The translations under genes and the position numbers were made by a program. This document shows, in pieces, positions 42,147 to 49,654 of a stretch of DNA of 64,000 bases. Each line of letters starts with the position of its first letter. The first letter of the stretch is position 1. The stretch is from Geomonas sp. Red32 (lineage in GTDB: Bacteria; Desulfobacterota; Desulfuromonadia; Geobacterales; Geobacteraceae), in assembly GCF_023652955.1 (NCBI RefSeq), contig NZ_JAKLOY010000001.1, positions 1,054,001 through 1,118,000 on the forward strand, in the 5' to 3' direction. The notes beneath the pieces are model-generated. The model did no database searches. It saw nothing but the letters and a program-made list of their open reading frames with translations, and was not told where the DNA came from.

Positions 42147-42656
42147 TTACCGGGAGGTGCCTGCGGCGGAGAGCGAACGGACGTGAAGGGCCAGGTACCA
42201 GCGGTATTCCGGCGGGACCACCCGCTCGAGGACCGGCTCGTGCCCCACGCCGGTCAGCATGGCGCGGACGATTTGGCCATCCCGGTAGCCTGCCACCCGT
42301 GCGCTCCTGAGATCGGCGGGACGGGGGATGTAGCTCTCACCGACGGGGCCGTCCCCGGCTCCGCTGTCCCCGTGACAGAAGACGCAATAGCAAAGGTAGT
42401 AGACCCGGGCGGCGGCCAGGTTTTGCGGGGTGGGAGGGAGCGGGTTTTTCAGCTGCGCCGCCTCCGCGGGAGATGGGATTCGGGCGGGAGGCGTCGCCGT
42501 GACGCTGTCTGCCGGGCGCTGCGGCATGATCATCTGGAACTCGCGCAGGTGATGCTGCACGGTCATGCGCGGCCCCTCGTACAGCACGAAAAGGAACAGG
42601 GCGCCGAACAGCAGCGGGGGGATAACGATGGCCCCTATCAGCAGCTTCTTTTTCAC
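42147..42656 (-). CDS. ActE-like monoheme cytochrome c
   Basis: 169 residues from a GTG start overlapping the previous stop (GTGA). An uncleaved-looking N-terminal membrane helix (LLIGAIVIPPLLFGALFLFVLYE) is followed by a Pro-rich linker and one heme site, CVFCH. The pattern GDSGAGDGPVGESYIPRPADL, YRDGQIVRAMLTGVG and VPPEYRWYLALHVRSL follows that of ActE, the monoheme subunit of alternative complex III, which passes electrons towards the oxidase. Assignment as ActE rests on pattern and context. Confidence 0.72.
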   Translation of the reverse strand: MKKKLLIGAIVIPPLLFGALFLFVLYEGPRMTVQHHLREFQMIMPQRPADSVTATPPARIPSPAEAAQLKNPLPPTPQNLAAARVYYLCYCVFCHGDSGAGDGPVGESYIPRPADLRSARVAGYRDGQIVRAMLTGVGHEPVLERVVPPEYRWYLALHVRSLSAAGTSR

Positions 42657-42949
42657 CTTCTGGCTCCTTGCGGCTTCAACTCCGCGGGCACCGGGTTCTG
42701 GGGCTGGGCCTCGGGTAGGGGCGGAATCTGCCGCTGCAGCTTGACCGCCCCCGGTGGAGTCCTGGTGGAGTAGGGGGAGTCAGCCGGGGTATCGGCGAAC
42801 TGCCCGAAATCCCAGTAGCGGGGGGCGTCGGGCACCACCACGTACACGATCCAGCCAAAGAGCATGATGGCCGCGCTGAAGGCGATGATGATCAGCCAAC
42901 TGGCCAGGACCGAGATCTCCTGGTCTTCGTCGAATCGGGGATATTCCAT
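42653..42949 (-). CDS. Small single-helix membrane subunit
   Basis: 98 residues; GAGG is upstream of the ATG. One membrane helix (LASWLIIIAFSAAIMLFGWIVYVVV, ~16-40), then a Pro-rich extracytoplasmic tail with RYWDFGQFADTPADSPY. I do not recognise a family. It is wedged between oxidase and ActE-like genes with a 4-base overlap downstream, so it is probably an accessory subunit of the supercomplex. Confidence 0.65.
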   Translation of the reverse strand: MEYPRFDEDQEISVLASWLIIIAFSAAIMLFGWIVYVVVPDAPRYWDFGQFADTPADSPYSTRTPPGAVKLQRQIPPLPEAQPQNPVPAELKPQGARR

Positions 42950-42956
42950 GTCGGCC

Positions 42957-43235
42957 TCACCAGTTAGGCGGATTAGCGCTCTTGGACGCGATGGTGGCGA
43001 CGGTGAAGATGGCGCATCCGATTACGATCAAGATCAGCACCCAGGGGACGAAGCTCAGCAGCCACCGGAAGAAGTTGGGCGGCCCGGTGACCTCGACCTC
43101 CTCCGCCTTCTTCTCCACGCCGCGCGGGTGCCACATGGCCTGGTAGATGAGGCAGAAGAGGAGCACCAGCGCGATTCCGGCCAGCACGGTCGCCACGATC
43201 CACTGGTTCTGCTGGACGTAGATGTACAGCATCAT
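42957..43235 (-). CDS. Small two-helix membrane subunit
   Basis: 92 residues. Helices at ~12-35 and ~60-87 flank a charged cytosolic loop (HPRGVEKKAEEVEV). The start overlaps the CcoS-like stop by 4 bases, and the next gene begins 8 bases after its stop. No family recognised; position suggests an oxidase-associated subunit (a CcoQ-like role is speculative). Confidence 0.65.
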   Translation of the reverse strand: MMLYIYVQQNQWIVATVLAGIALVLLFCLIYQAMWHPRGVEKKAEEVEVTGPPNFFRWLLSFVPWVLILIVIGCAIFTVATIASKSANPPNW

Positions 43236-43450
43236 GGCTGCGGCCTCCCGCTTTTGGGGGCCAGCGCCCCCTGCTCGTCAAGTTCCTTCGGGATCCCGCT
43301 TTCTAGCGGGAGGTACCGGGCCCGGTCCTGGTCCTCGAATTGACCGGAACGGATCGCCCAGAGGAAAAAGGCCCACAATCCCCCACACATGAGGAGAAAG
43401 AAGAGGGCCCACATCACCAGAAAGGTCGTTCCCTCGAACGGGCTTTGCAT
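43232..43450 (-). CDS. ccoS: CcoS-like cbb3 oxidase assembly protein
   Basis: 72 residues from the ATG at 43450, with AAAGGAG upstream. One membrane helix (LVMWALFFLLMCGGLWAFFLW) followed by AIRSGQFEDQDRARYLPL, matching the W-x3-GQF-x-D core of CcoS/FixS. CcoS is required for cofactor insertion into cbb3 oxidases. The tail is longer than in many CcoS. Overlaps the next gene. Confidence 0.82.
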   Translation of the reverse strand: MQSPFEGTTFLVMWALFFLLMCGGLWAFFLWAIRSGQFEDQDRARYLPLESGIPKELDEQGALAPKSGRPQP

Positions 43451-43480
43451 CGCGTTTCTCCTTTCGCAGGCCAACCAACG

Positions 43481-43516
43481 GTGGACCATGTGGACCCGGT
43501 GGACCTGGTGGACCAG
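43481..43516. repeat. Four tandem 9-bp units (GTGGACCnn)
   Basis: GTGGACCAT, GTGGACCCG, GTGGACCTG and GTGGACCAG in direct succession between ccoS and the ccoO-like gene. A family A repeat abuts at 43530-43572. Confidence 0.85.
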
Positions 43517-43541
43517 GCTAGCTGTTTTACCTCCCTCCCCT

Positions 43542-44564
43542 TCAAGGGGAGGGGCGGGGTGAGGATGGGGGGGGACTGGCCCCGGGCGGCAGCGCCGGCG
43601 GCTTGTAGGGGTTCGTCCATTGTTCCTCGTAGGAGGCGTCGATCCCGCGCGGCTCGATGTTGGCATCGGTGTAGCCGACGAAATAGACCCCGAGGTAGTT
43701 GGCCAGGTCCCAGATCTTCTCGGACTCCAGGTGCTTCTTGAAGTACGGCATGCCGGTGCCGGTGATGCCGTTCATGATCTGGTAATAGAAGATCCCGCCG
43801 ATGTACCGGTTCTCAACGAGGTGCCGCCTGAGGATGGTGAAGTTGAGCGGCGGCGGGAAGACGTCCTTGGCGGCCGGTCCCTTACCGTCCCCGATCGGGC
43901 CGTGGCAGTTGATGCAGAAGTCCTGGTAGATCCGCTTCCCCCGCTGCAGGACGGCCTGGGTGGCGGGGTAGGGGTTAGGCATCCTGCGCCAGACTTCGGG
44001 AACCTGGCTGTGGATCCACTCGACGTTGCGGTCTGGGCCGGAGTTGTACGCCGCCACCGCCGCCGCCTTCCACCGCTTTTGCCGCTCCACCCGGCGGTCG
44101 GCTGCTTTCCCCCCCAGCGCCTGCACGTAGGCAGTCAACTGCCGGATATCCTTCTCCCCCAGGAATTCCCAGGAGGGCATCAGTGAGACCGGGCTCGTGT
44201 AGCGGGGGTTCTTGAAGTGCGACAGGTGCCAGTCGTCCGGGTGCTCGCCCCCTTCCTGCGAGAGGTCGGGGCCGGTCCGCTCGCTCCCGAGGATGGCCGG
44301 TTCCACCCCGACGTAGTCGCCGCTTTGGGCGATCCTTTCGGCGCCGATATCCCAGTCGCTGTTCCTGATGAAGAGGGAGTGGCAGTAGCTGCAGCCGTTG
44401 GCGACGTACAGGCGGTGGCCGGCCTCCTCCTCGGCGGTGAGGGGGCGCCAGATCTCGGAGGGGGTCTCCTTCATGGTCATGGAGGGGATCCCTACGATGA
44501 TGAAGGTGGAGGCCCAGAAGACCATGAGCGCGCCGATGATGAGCAGGGCCGGGGTCATCTTCAT
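43542..44564 (-). CDS. Diheme CcoO/CcoP-like oxidase subunit
   Basis: 340 residues from the ATG at 44564, overlapping the ccoN stop (ATGA). An N-terminal membrane helix precedes a CcoO-like domain with heme site CSYCH and RNSDWDIGAERIAQSGDYVG, GSERTGPDLSQEG, MPSWEFL. The second half is another cytochrome c domain with CINCH and GDGKGPAAKDVFPPPLNFT, as in CcoP or ActE. So subunits II and III of a cbb3-type oxidase appear merged into one diheme protein. The last residues [10 protein letters not shown] and the stop lie inside a family A dispersed repeat. Confidence 0.82.
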   Translation of the reverse strand: MKMTPALLIIGALMVFWASTFIIVGIPSMTMKETPSEIWRPLTAEEEAGHRLYVANGCSYCHSLFIRNSDWDIGAERIAQSGDYVGVEPAILGSERTGPDLSQEGGEHPDDWHLSHFKNPRYTSPVSLMPSWEFLGEKDIRQLTAYVQALGGKAADRRVERQKRWKAAAVAAYNSGPDRNVEWIHSQVPEVWRRMPNPYPATQAVLQRGKRIYQDFCINCHGPIGDGKGPAAKDVFPPPLNFTILRRHLVENRYIGGIFYYQIMNGITGTGMPYFKKHLESEKIWDLANYLGVYFVGYTDANIEPRGIDASYEEQWTNPYKPPALPPGASPPPSSPRPSP

Positions 44565-45952
44565 GCCGCTTCCTCCGCCCGTTGCAGCTCCTCGGCCGAA
44601 AGCTCTTCGCCGCGCCACAGGGTCATCGCCAGGTTGTAGAGGCCGACCAGGGCTCCGGTCAGGATGAAGATGCCGAGTGCCGCCCGGCAGATGAAGTAGG
44701 GGGCGAGCTCGGGAAGCACCCGGTAGACGGTTTCGCCGTTATGCCAGGCGCCCCCCTGGATGAGGCCGGCGATGGTGAGGACCACGAAGAAACCGGTCAG
44801 GCCGACGGTGATCAGCCCGAACTGCAGGCTCACCAGCTTTTCGCTGTAGAGGCTCTTCCCGGTGACGAGCGGGATCACGTGCCACATGGTGCCGAGCGCG
44901 ATGTAGCCGCCGAAGCCGAGCATGGCGATGTGGGCGTGCCCGATCGTCCAGTTGTTGAAGTGGGTCACCCGCTGCATGAAGGGAAGCGACTGCAAAGGCC
45001 CTTGCACGCAGGTGACGATGTACCAGACGATCCCTCCCATCACGAGCCTCGCCGCCGGATCGCTCCAGACCCTTCCCCCGAAGAAGCGGGCGGTGAGCCA
45101 GAGGTTCAAGACCACGATGGAGACCGGGACGATCATGGCCACCGAATCGACCACCGAAACCGTCTTCAGCCAGTTAGGGATCGGCGACTGGAGAACGTGG
45201 TGCCCCCCGATGTGGGTGTAGAGCGCCACCAGGAACCAGAATCCCGCCAGCGAAAGGGTGTGGGAGTTGAGGGGGGCGCGGGCGGCGCGGGGGATGACGA
45301 AGTAGGCGGCGCCGGTCGCGAGCGGGGTGATCAAGAGCCCGGGCAGGTTGTGCCCCCAGAACCAGAGGAAGAGGGAATCGATCAGCCCCGGCATCGCCCC
45401 GGTGGAGGGGTGCCACATCACGTTCCCCAGGGGATAGTTGCAGGCGGTCCAGAGGAGGGCGGCGACTAGGTACCAGACCGAGACGTAGAGCTGCTTCTCG
45501 CGCCGGTGGGCGATGGTCATCACCACATCGACGATCAGGCAGAGCACGGCGAACACCAGCGACACGTCGGCCCAGAAGACGTACTCGCTGTATTCGCGCC
45601 CCTGGGTGTAGCCGAACGAGAAGCAAAGCGGGCCGCTCGCGATGGTGATGTTCCAGAAGAGGAAGCCCGCCCAGGCGAGCGGCTCCGACCAGAGGCGGGT
45701 CCGCAAGAGGGCGGGAACGTAGTAGAGGCCGGCGCCGATCAGCATGGTCCCGGTGAATCCGTAGAGCATGGTGTTGACGTGGATGGGACGCTCGCGCCCG
45801 AAGACCAGCGCCGGGATGTTGGAGAAGAATTCGGGGGAGACGAAGTGGATGGCCGAGACCATGCCGTAGAGGGCACCGACCACGAACCAGGCGGCACCGG
45901 CCAACATGAAGGCCAGCGAGGCTCCCTGGGGTTTTTGGATGAACTTGATCAT
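44561..45952 (-). CDS. ccoN: cbb3-type cytochrome c oxidase subunit I (CcoN-like)
   Basis: 463 residues from the ATG at 45952 (MIKFIQKPQG), AAAGGA upstream. About 12 membrane helices. Conserved ligands: HVNTMLYGF (low-spin heme), WGHNLPGLLI and THIGGHHVL (CuB ligands), HFNNWTIGHAHIAMLGF (heme pair). The layout is that of C-type heme-copper oxidases, which reduce oxygen at high affinity. It follows the pentaheme gene, 139 bases away with two family A repeats between, and leads the oxidase block. Confidence 0.93.
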   Translation of the reverse strand: MIKFIQKPQGASLAFMLAGAAWFVVGALYGMVSAIHFVSPEFFSNIPALVFGRERPIHVNTMLYGFTGTMLIGAGLYYVPALLRTRLWSEPLAWAGFLFWNITIASGPLCFSFGYTQGREYSEYVFWADVSLVFAVLCLIVDVVMTIAHRREKQLYVSVWYLVAALLWTACNYPLGNVMWHPSTGAMPGLIDSLFLWFWGHNLPGLLITPLATGAAYFVIPRAARAPLNSHTLSLAGFWFLVALYTHIGGHHVLQSPIPNWLKTVSVVDSVAMIVPVSIVVLNLWLTARFFGGRVWSDPAARLVMGGIVWYIVTCVQGPLQSLPFMQRVTHFNNWTIGHAHIAMLGFGGYIALGTMWHVIPLVTGKSLYSEKLVSLQFGLITVGLTGFFVVLTIAGLIQGGAWHNGETVYRVLPELAPYFICRAALGIFILTGALVGLYNLAMTLWRGEELSAEELQRAEEAA

Positions 45953-45984
45953 GTCGGTCCTTTCACCGCTCTCGGTTTCGTGTT

Positions 45985-46085
45985 CCCCATCCCCTTGAGG
46001 GAGGGGGGTAGGGGGTGGGGTAAGCATCCACGGAGTGCCGAAGCCAGCCTCCCCCCCACCCTGACCCTCCCCCTCAGGGGGGAAG
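45985..46085. repeat. Two family A-related repeats between actA and ccoN
   Basis: Copies at ~45985-46020 (CCATCCCCTTGAGGGAGGGGG) and ~46055-46085 (CACCCTGACCCTCCCCCTCAG). They separate the ACIII block from the oxidase block. Confidence 0.65.
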
Positions 46086-46091
46086 GGAATT

Positions 46092-46646
46092 TCACCTATG
46101 ACAGGCGAAGCAGTCGTGGGTCACGTGGTGGTCGCGGTGGCACTGGATGCAGAATCCCATCTGGAACTTCTTCGCCTTAACCACCCGGTCCATCCGGGAG
46201 ACTTCGCCATGGCACCAGCTGCAGTCGAAGCCGCGCTGGATGTGCATGGAATGGTTGAAGTAAACGAACTCGGGGAGCCAGTTGACCCGTTCCCAGACCA
46301 CCGGGATGTTGTGATCGTAGTGGTAGCGGAGCTTCCTGATGAACGGGTGCTCGACGATGATCCGCGAGTGGCAGAGCAGGCAGGTCTGCAACGGGGGGAT
46401 CCCCGCCCGTGAGGAGGTGGTCACCCCGGTGTGGCACATCAGGCAGCTAAGCCGCTTGTAGGTGACGTGAACCCGGTGGCTGAAGGGGATCGGCTGGTGC
46501 GCCCCGAGGCCTGCCGGGTAGAGGGTGCCCAGGTCGACCAGGGCCGCCACCACCGCCAATACGGCGATCGCCACCGCGGCCAGGTCCGCCCAAAGCGGTC
46601 GGCTCCGCTTCCTCGCTTGCCTGTCTTCGGCGCGGTCGCGCTTCAT
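46092..46646 (-). CDS. actA: Pentaheme cytochrome c, ActA-like
   Basis: 184 residues from the ATG at 46646, overlapping the actF stop (ATGA). One N-terminal membrane helix (LAAVAIAVLAVVAALVDLGTLY), then five heme sites: CLMCH, CLLCH, CSWCH, CIQCH, CFACH, with distal His in FSHRVHV and FNHSMH. Size, heme number and context match ActA, the pentaheme subunit of alternative complex III. ActA is usually the first gene of such operons; here it comes after actF. Confidence 0.88.
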   Translation of the reverse strand: MKRDRAEDRQARKRSRPLWADLAAVAIAVLAVVAALVDLGTLYPAGLGAHQPIPFSHRVHVTYKRLSCLMCHTGVTTSSRAGIPPLQTCLLCHSRIIVEHPFIRKLRYHYDHNIPVVWERVNWLPEFVYFNHSMHIQRGFDCSWCHGEVSRMDRVVKAKKFQMGFCIQCHRDHHVTHDCFACHR

Positions 46647-47731
46647 GGCCGTCCCTCTTCCCCCTCGCCGGCCATCGGCCGTTGGGGGAGGTAGCGGTGG
46701 AACATCTCCATCCCGAGCCCCAGGATCCCGATGTTGGCGGCGGCCAGGGAGAGCTCGCTCAGGCCGAAGTCCAGCCTCACCTGGAAGGTCGGCGCCACCA
46801 GCCACCACCTTTCGATCCACATCCCCACCAGCACGAGGAGGCAGATCCCTCCCAGCGACCAGCGCGTCCGCTTGGACTTGATGGTCAAAAGGAGCACCAG
46901 GGGACCGAAGTAGACCAGACCGACCAGCAGGTAGCTCACCCCCCGCCACGACTCGTTGTGCATGCGCGGCACGAGGAAGCGGATCTCCCGCGGGAGGTTC
47001 TCGTACCAGAACGGGAGGAGGTGGGCGTACATGAGGTAGGTGCTCATGAGGCTGAAGGCGACCACCAGCTTGCCGATGTCCTGCAGCTGGTCGGGCTCCG
47101 CCTGGGAGCCGAGGGTGGCCAGAAGCCCCCAGCAGGCGATGGCGATGTACAGCCCGGACATGAAGAAGTAGCCGCCGGCCAGGTTGCTGTGCCAGTGAGG
47201 GTCGAGCGCCATGACCAGGTCGAAGCCCAGAAGGGAGAAGCAGAGGGCGTAGACCAGCACGAGCACCGGCCCCGAGATCCGCGAGCGGCCGTGGCGGCGC
47301 TGGTGGAGATAGAGGGCGGCGGTTCCCCAGAAGATGAGCAGCGCCGTGAAGTCCCGGGCGAAGAGAAAGGAGTTGTCCAGCCAGCGCCCCTGGGCGAACT
47401 GGCGCTGGTACCAGGGAGCCCAGGCCGAGCTCCCGATCCAGAGGATGACCAGCACGGCCAGCGACGGCACGGCATAGCCGATACCCGCCGCCGGGAGGCG
47501 GTCGATTCCCAGGTGCCAGCGGCCGTTGCAGCTCTCCACCACCGCCGGCCAGACCACCAGCCCCCCCGAAAGGGAGGTGAAGAAGAGGAAGTTGATGAGC
47601 AGCGAGCGCCAGGCCCGCTCCGGCTCGGCGCCGTTTACCAGCAGCGCCCAGACCGCGCACCCTCCCACCGCCAGGAGGAGCCAGAGGACGACCCGGCCCG
47701 AGGCCGGAAGCGGGGGATTACTGGTGGACAT
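46643..47731 (-). CDS. actF: ActF-like membrane subunit of alternative complex III
   Basis: 362 residues; GGAGGAGATCC precedes the ATG. About ten membrane helices. The segments YALCFSLLGFDLVMALDPHWHSNLAGGYFF and LMSTYLMYAHLLPFWYENLPRE are typical of ActF/ActC-related quinol-site subunits. In ACIII, ActF pairs with ActC in the membrane and may take part in proton movement. Overlaps the actCD gene by 14 bases and actA by 4. Confidence 0.88.
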   Translation of the reverse strand: MSTSNPPLPASGRVVLWLLLAVGGCAVWALLVNGAEPERAWRSLLINFLFFTSLSGGLVVWPAVVESCNGRWHLGIDRLPAAGIGYAVPSLAVLVILWIGSSAWAPWYQRQFAQGRWLDNSFLFARDFTALLIFWGTAALYLHQRRHGRSRISGPVLVLVYALCFSLLGFDLVMALDPHWHSNLAGGYFFMSGLYIAIACWGLLATLGSQAEPDQLQDIGKLVVAFSLMSTYLMYAHLLPFWYENLPREIRFLVPRMHNESWRGVSYLLVGLVYFGPLVLLLTIKSKRTRWSLGGICLLVLVGMWIERWWLVAPTFQVRLDFGLSELSLAAANIGILGLGMEMFHRYLPQRPMAGEGEEGRP

Positions 47732-49592
47732 GGATCTCCTCCGGTAGCGCCGGGATCAACAGCTCCTTGAGCCTCGGCACCTGGTCGGCCCGGCAGGTGA
47801 CCAGCAGGCCGAAACGGTCGCGGCTGAAGCGGTCGTCGTAGTAGGGGGCGGTCTTCAGCCGGTAGAGACGGGAGTAAAAGATGAGGGCGGCCAGGTTGAA
47901 GAGGCTCCCGAGCAGGATGGTCCCCTCGAAGCCGACTACGCAGAAGGGGATCCTGGCCAGGGGAGGTTTTCCCCCCACGATGAGCGCGTTGACGAGGGCG
48001 GTCCCCCCCGCCAGCCAGAAGCCGCCCAAAAGGCCGCAGATGGCGCCTGCCAGGGTGATCATCCGGACCGGGCTCTTCGGCGGGTTGAGGAGCTTCTTGA
48101 GCTCAGCGATCTTGACCGGCGAAAAGGTTTCCATTACCTCGAAACCGGCCTCGCAGCTTCTCTCCACCGCCTCCAGCAGCCGCCGGGGGCTGCGGAAAAC
48201 GGCCAGCACGCAGGGAGAAAGGGGATCGATCGCCTGGTGGACCGCGGTCCGGCACTCTCCGGCAGGCTCGAGCTCCTCCTCGGCGACCTTCTCCTTGAGA
48301 TCGCTCAGGGGGACGGTCGGGAGGAGCTTGCTGAACCCGAAGAACCAGAAGAAGAAAAAGCCGAACGAGCCCAGGGTGATGCTGATCTCCACCCAGGTCG
48401 GGAGGTAGCTTCCCCAGTTGTGGGGGAGGAAGTCGTGGGCGAGCGAGGTGAAGATGATCATCAAGCGCTCGAACCACATCCCGAGGTTGATGAAGAGGGA
48501 GATGACGAAGAGGAGAACGATGCTGGTCCGGACCTTCTTGAAGACGAAAAGGAGCGGGATGAGGACGTTGCATACCACGCAGAGCCAGTAGATCCAGGCG
48601 GCGGGGCCGAAGAGCCGCCATTTATAGAACTGCCACTCGATCAGGTCCCCCGAGTACCAGGCGATGAACCCTTCGGCGACGTAGGCGTACCCGACGATGG
48701 AGCCGGTCAGGATGATGGTCTTGGCCACCGCCTCGAAGTGCTGGATCTTGATGAGCCTCTCCAGGTGGAGGAGCTTTCTCATCGGGATGACCAAGGTGAG
48801 CACCATGGCGAGGCCGGAGTGGATGGCGCCTGCCACGAAGTAGGGGGGGAAGATGGCGCTATGCCACCCCGGAAGGAGGCTCATGGCGAAGTCCCAGGAG
48901 ACGACCGAGTGGACCGAGACCACGAGCGGGGTGGCCAGGGCGGCGAAGAAGAGGTAGGAGCGCTCGTAGTGGTGCCATTGCGAGCCGGTCCCGGACCAGC
49001 CGAGACTCATGGCGCGGTAGAGCTTGGTCCGGAAGGCGTCGGGGCCGTGATGCTCGAGGTAGCGGTCGCGGGCGGCGGCCAGGTCGGGGATGAGCCCCAC
49101 GAGCCAGAAAATGAGGCTGACCGTGAAGTAGGTGCCGACCGCGCAGACGTCCCAGACGAGAGGGCTCACGAAGTTCGGCCAGATCTGGCGCTGGGAGGGG
49201 TAGGGGATGATGTAGTAGAAGGCCCACAGGCGCCCGAGGTGGATGAGCGGGAAGAGGCCGGCGGTCATGACCGCGAAGATGGTCATCGCCTCCGCCGAAC
49301 GGGAGACGGCGTTACGCCAGTCGGCGCGCAGGAGGTAGAGGATGGCCGAGATCAGGGTTCCCGAGTGGGCGATCCCGACCCAGAAGACGAAGTTGGTGAT
49401 GTAGACGGCCCAGCCGACCGGACGGTTGAGGCCGGTGACCCCCATTCCGAACTGGATCTGGTACAGCCAGCAGAGCGCCCCCCACCCGATCACCGCGGCC
49501 AGGAAGGCGATCGCGAAGAAGTAGGGTACCCCCGGCTTGCGCATCGCCTGGAGGACGTCGTCGTTTATCTCACCGTATCCGAGGTCCGCCAC
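47718..49592 (-). CDS. ActC-ActD fusion (NrfD/PsrC-like plus DUF3341)
   Basis: 624 residues from a GTG start with AGGAG upstream. Residues ~1-430 are an NrfD-type membrane protein with about ten helices (FVFWVGIAHSGTLISAILYLL; WHSAIFPPYFVAGAIHSGLAM), the quinol-oxidising ActC. Residues ~450-624 form the DUF3341 domain (CVLAVFRSPRRLLEAVERSCEAGF ... FEGTILLGSLFNLAALIF ... LLVTCRADQVPRLKELL), normally the separate subunit ActD. There is no stop between them, so this is a genuine fusion. Lies 62 bases after actB. Confidence 0.9.
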   Translation of the reverse strand: MADLGYGEINDDVLQAMRKPGVPYFFAIAFLAAVIGWGALCWLYQIQFGMGVTGLNRPVGWAVYITNFVFWVGIAHSGTLISAILYLLRADWRNAVSRSAEAMTIFAVMTAGLFPLIHLGRLWAFYYIIPYPSQRQIWPNFVSPLVWDVCAVGTYFTVSLIFWLVGLIPDLAAARDRYLEHHGPDAFRTKLYRAMSLGWSGTGSQWHHYERSYLFFAALATPLVVSVHSVVSWDFAMSLLPGWHSAIFPPYFVAGAIHSGLAMVLTLVIPMRKLLHLERLIKIQHFEAVAKTIILTGSIVGYAYVAEGFIAWYSGDLIEWQFYKWRLFGPAAWIYWLCVVCNVLIPLLFVFKKVRTSIVLLFVISLFINLGMWFERLMIIFTSLAHDFLPHNWGSYLPTWVEISITLGSFGFFFFWFFGFSKLLPTVPLSDLKEKVAEEELEPAGECRTAVHQAIDPLSPCVLAVFRSPRRLLEAVERSCEAGFEVMETFSPVKIAELKKLLNPPKSPVRMITLAGAICGLLGGFWLAGGTALVNALIVGGKPPLARIPFCVVGFEGTILLGSLFNLAALIFYSRLYRLKTAPYYDDRFSRDRFGLLVTCRADQVPRLKELLIPALPEEIHVHQ

Positions 49593-49654
49593 TGTAGTCT
49601 CCTAGTTGGAATCATCCAGCTACGCGTTCCCCCCTTTGCGAAGGGGGAAACGCA

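Noticed and set aside
43481-43516. Short direct repeats considered as a CRISPR-like array
   Set aside because: 9-bp units without spacers; no cas genes in the window.
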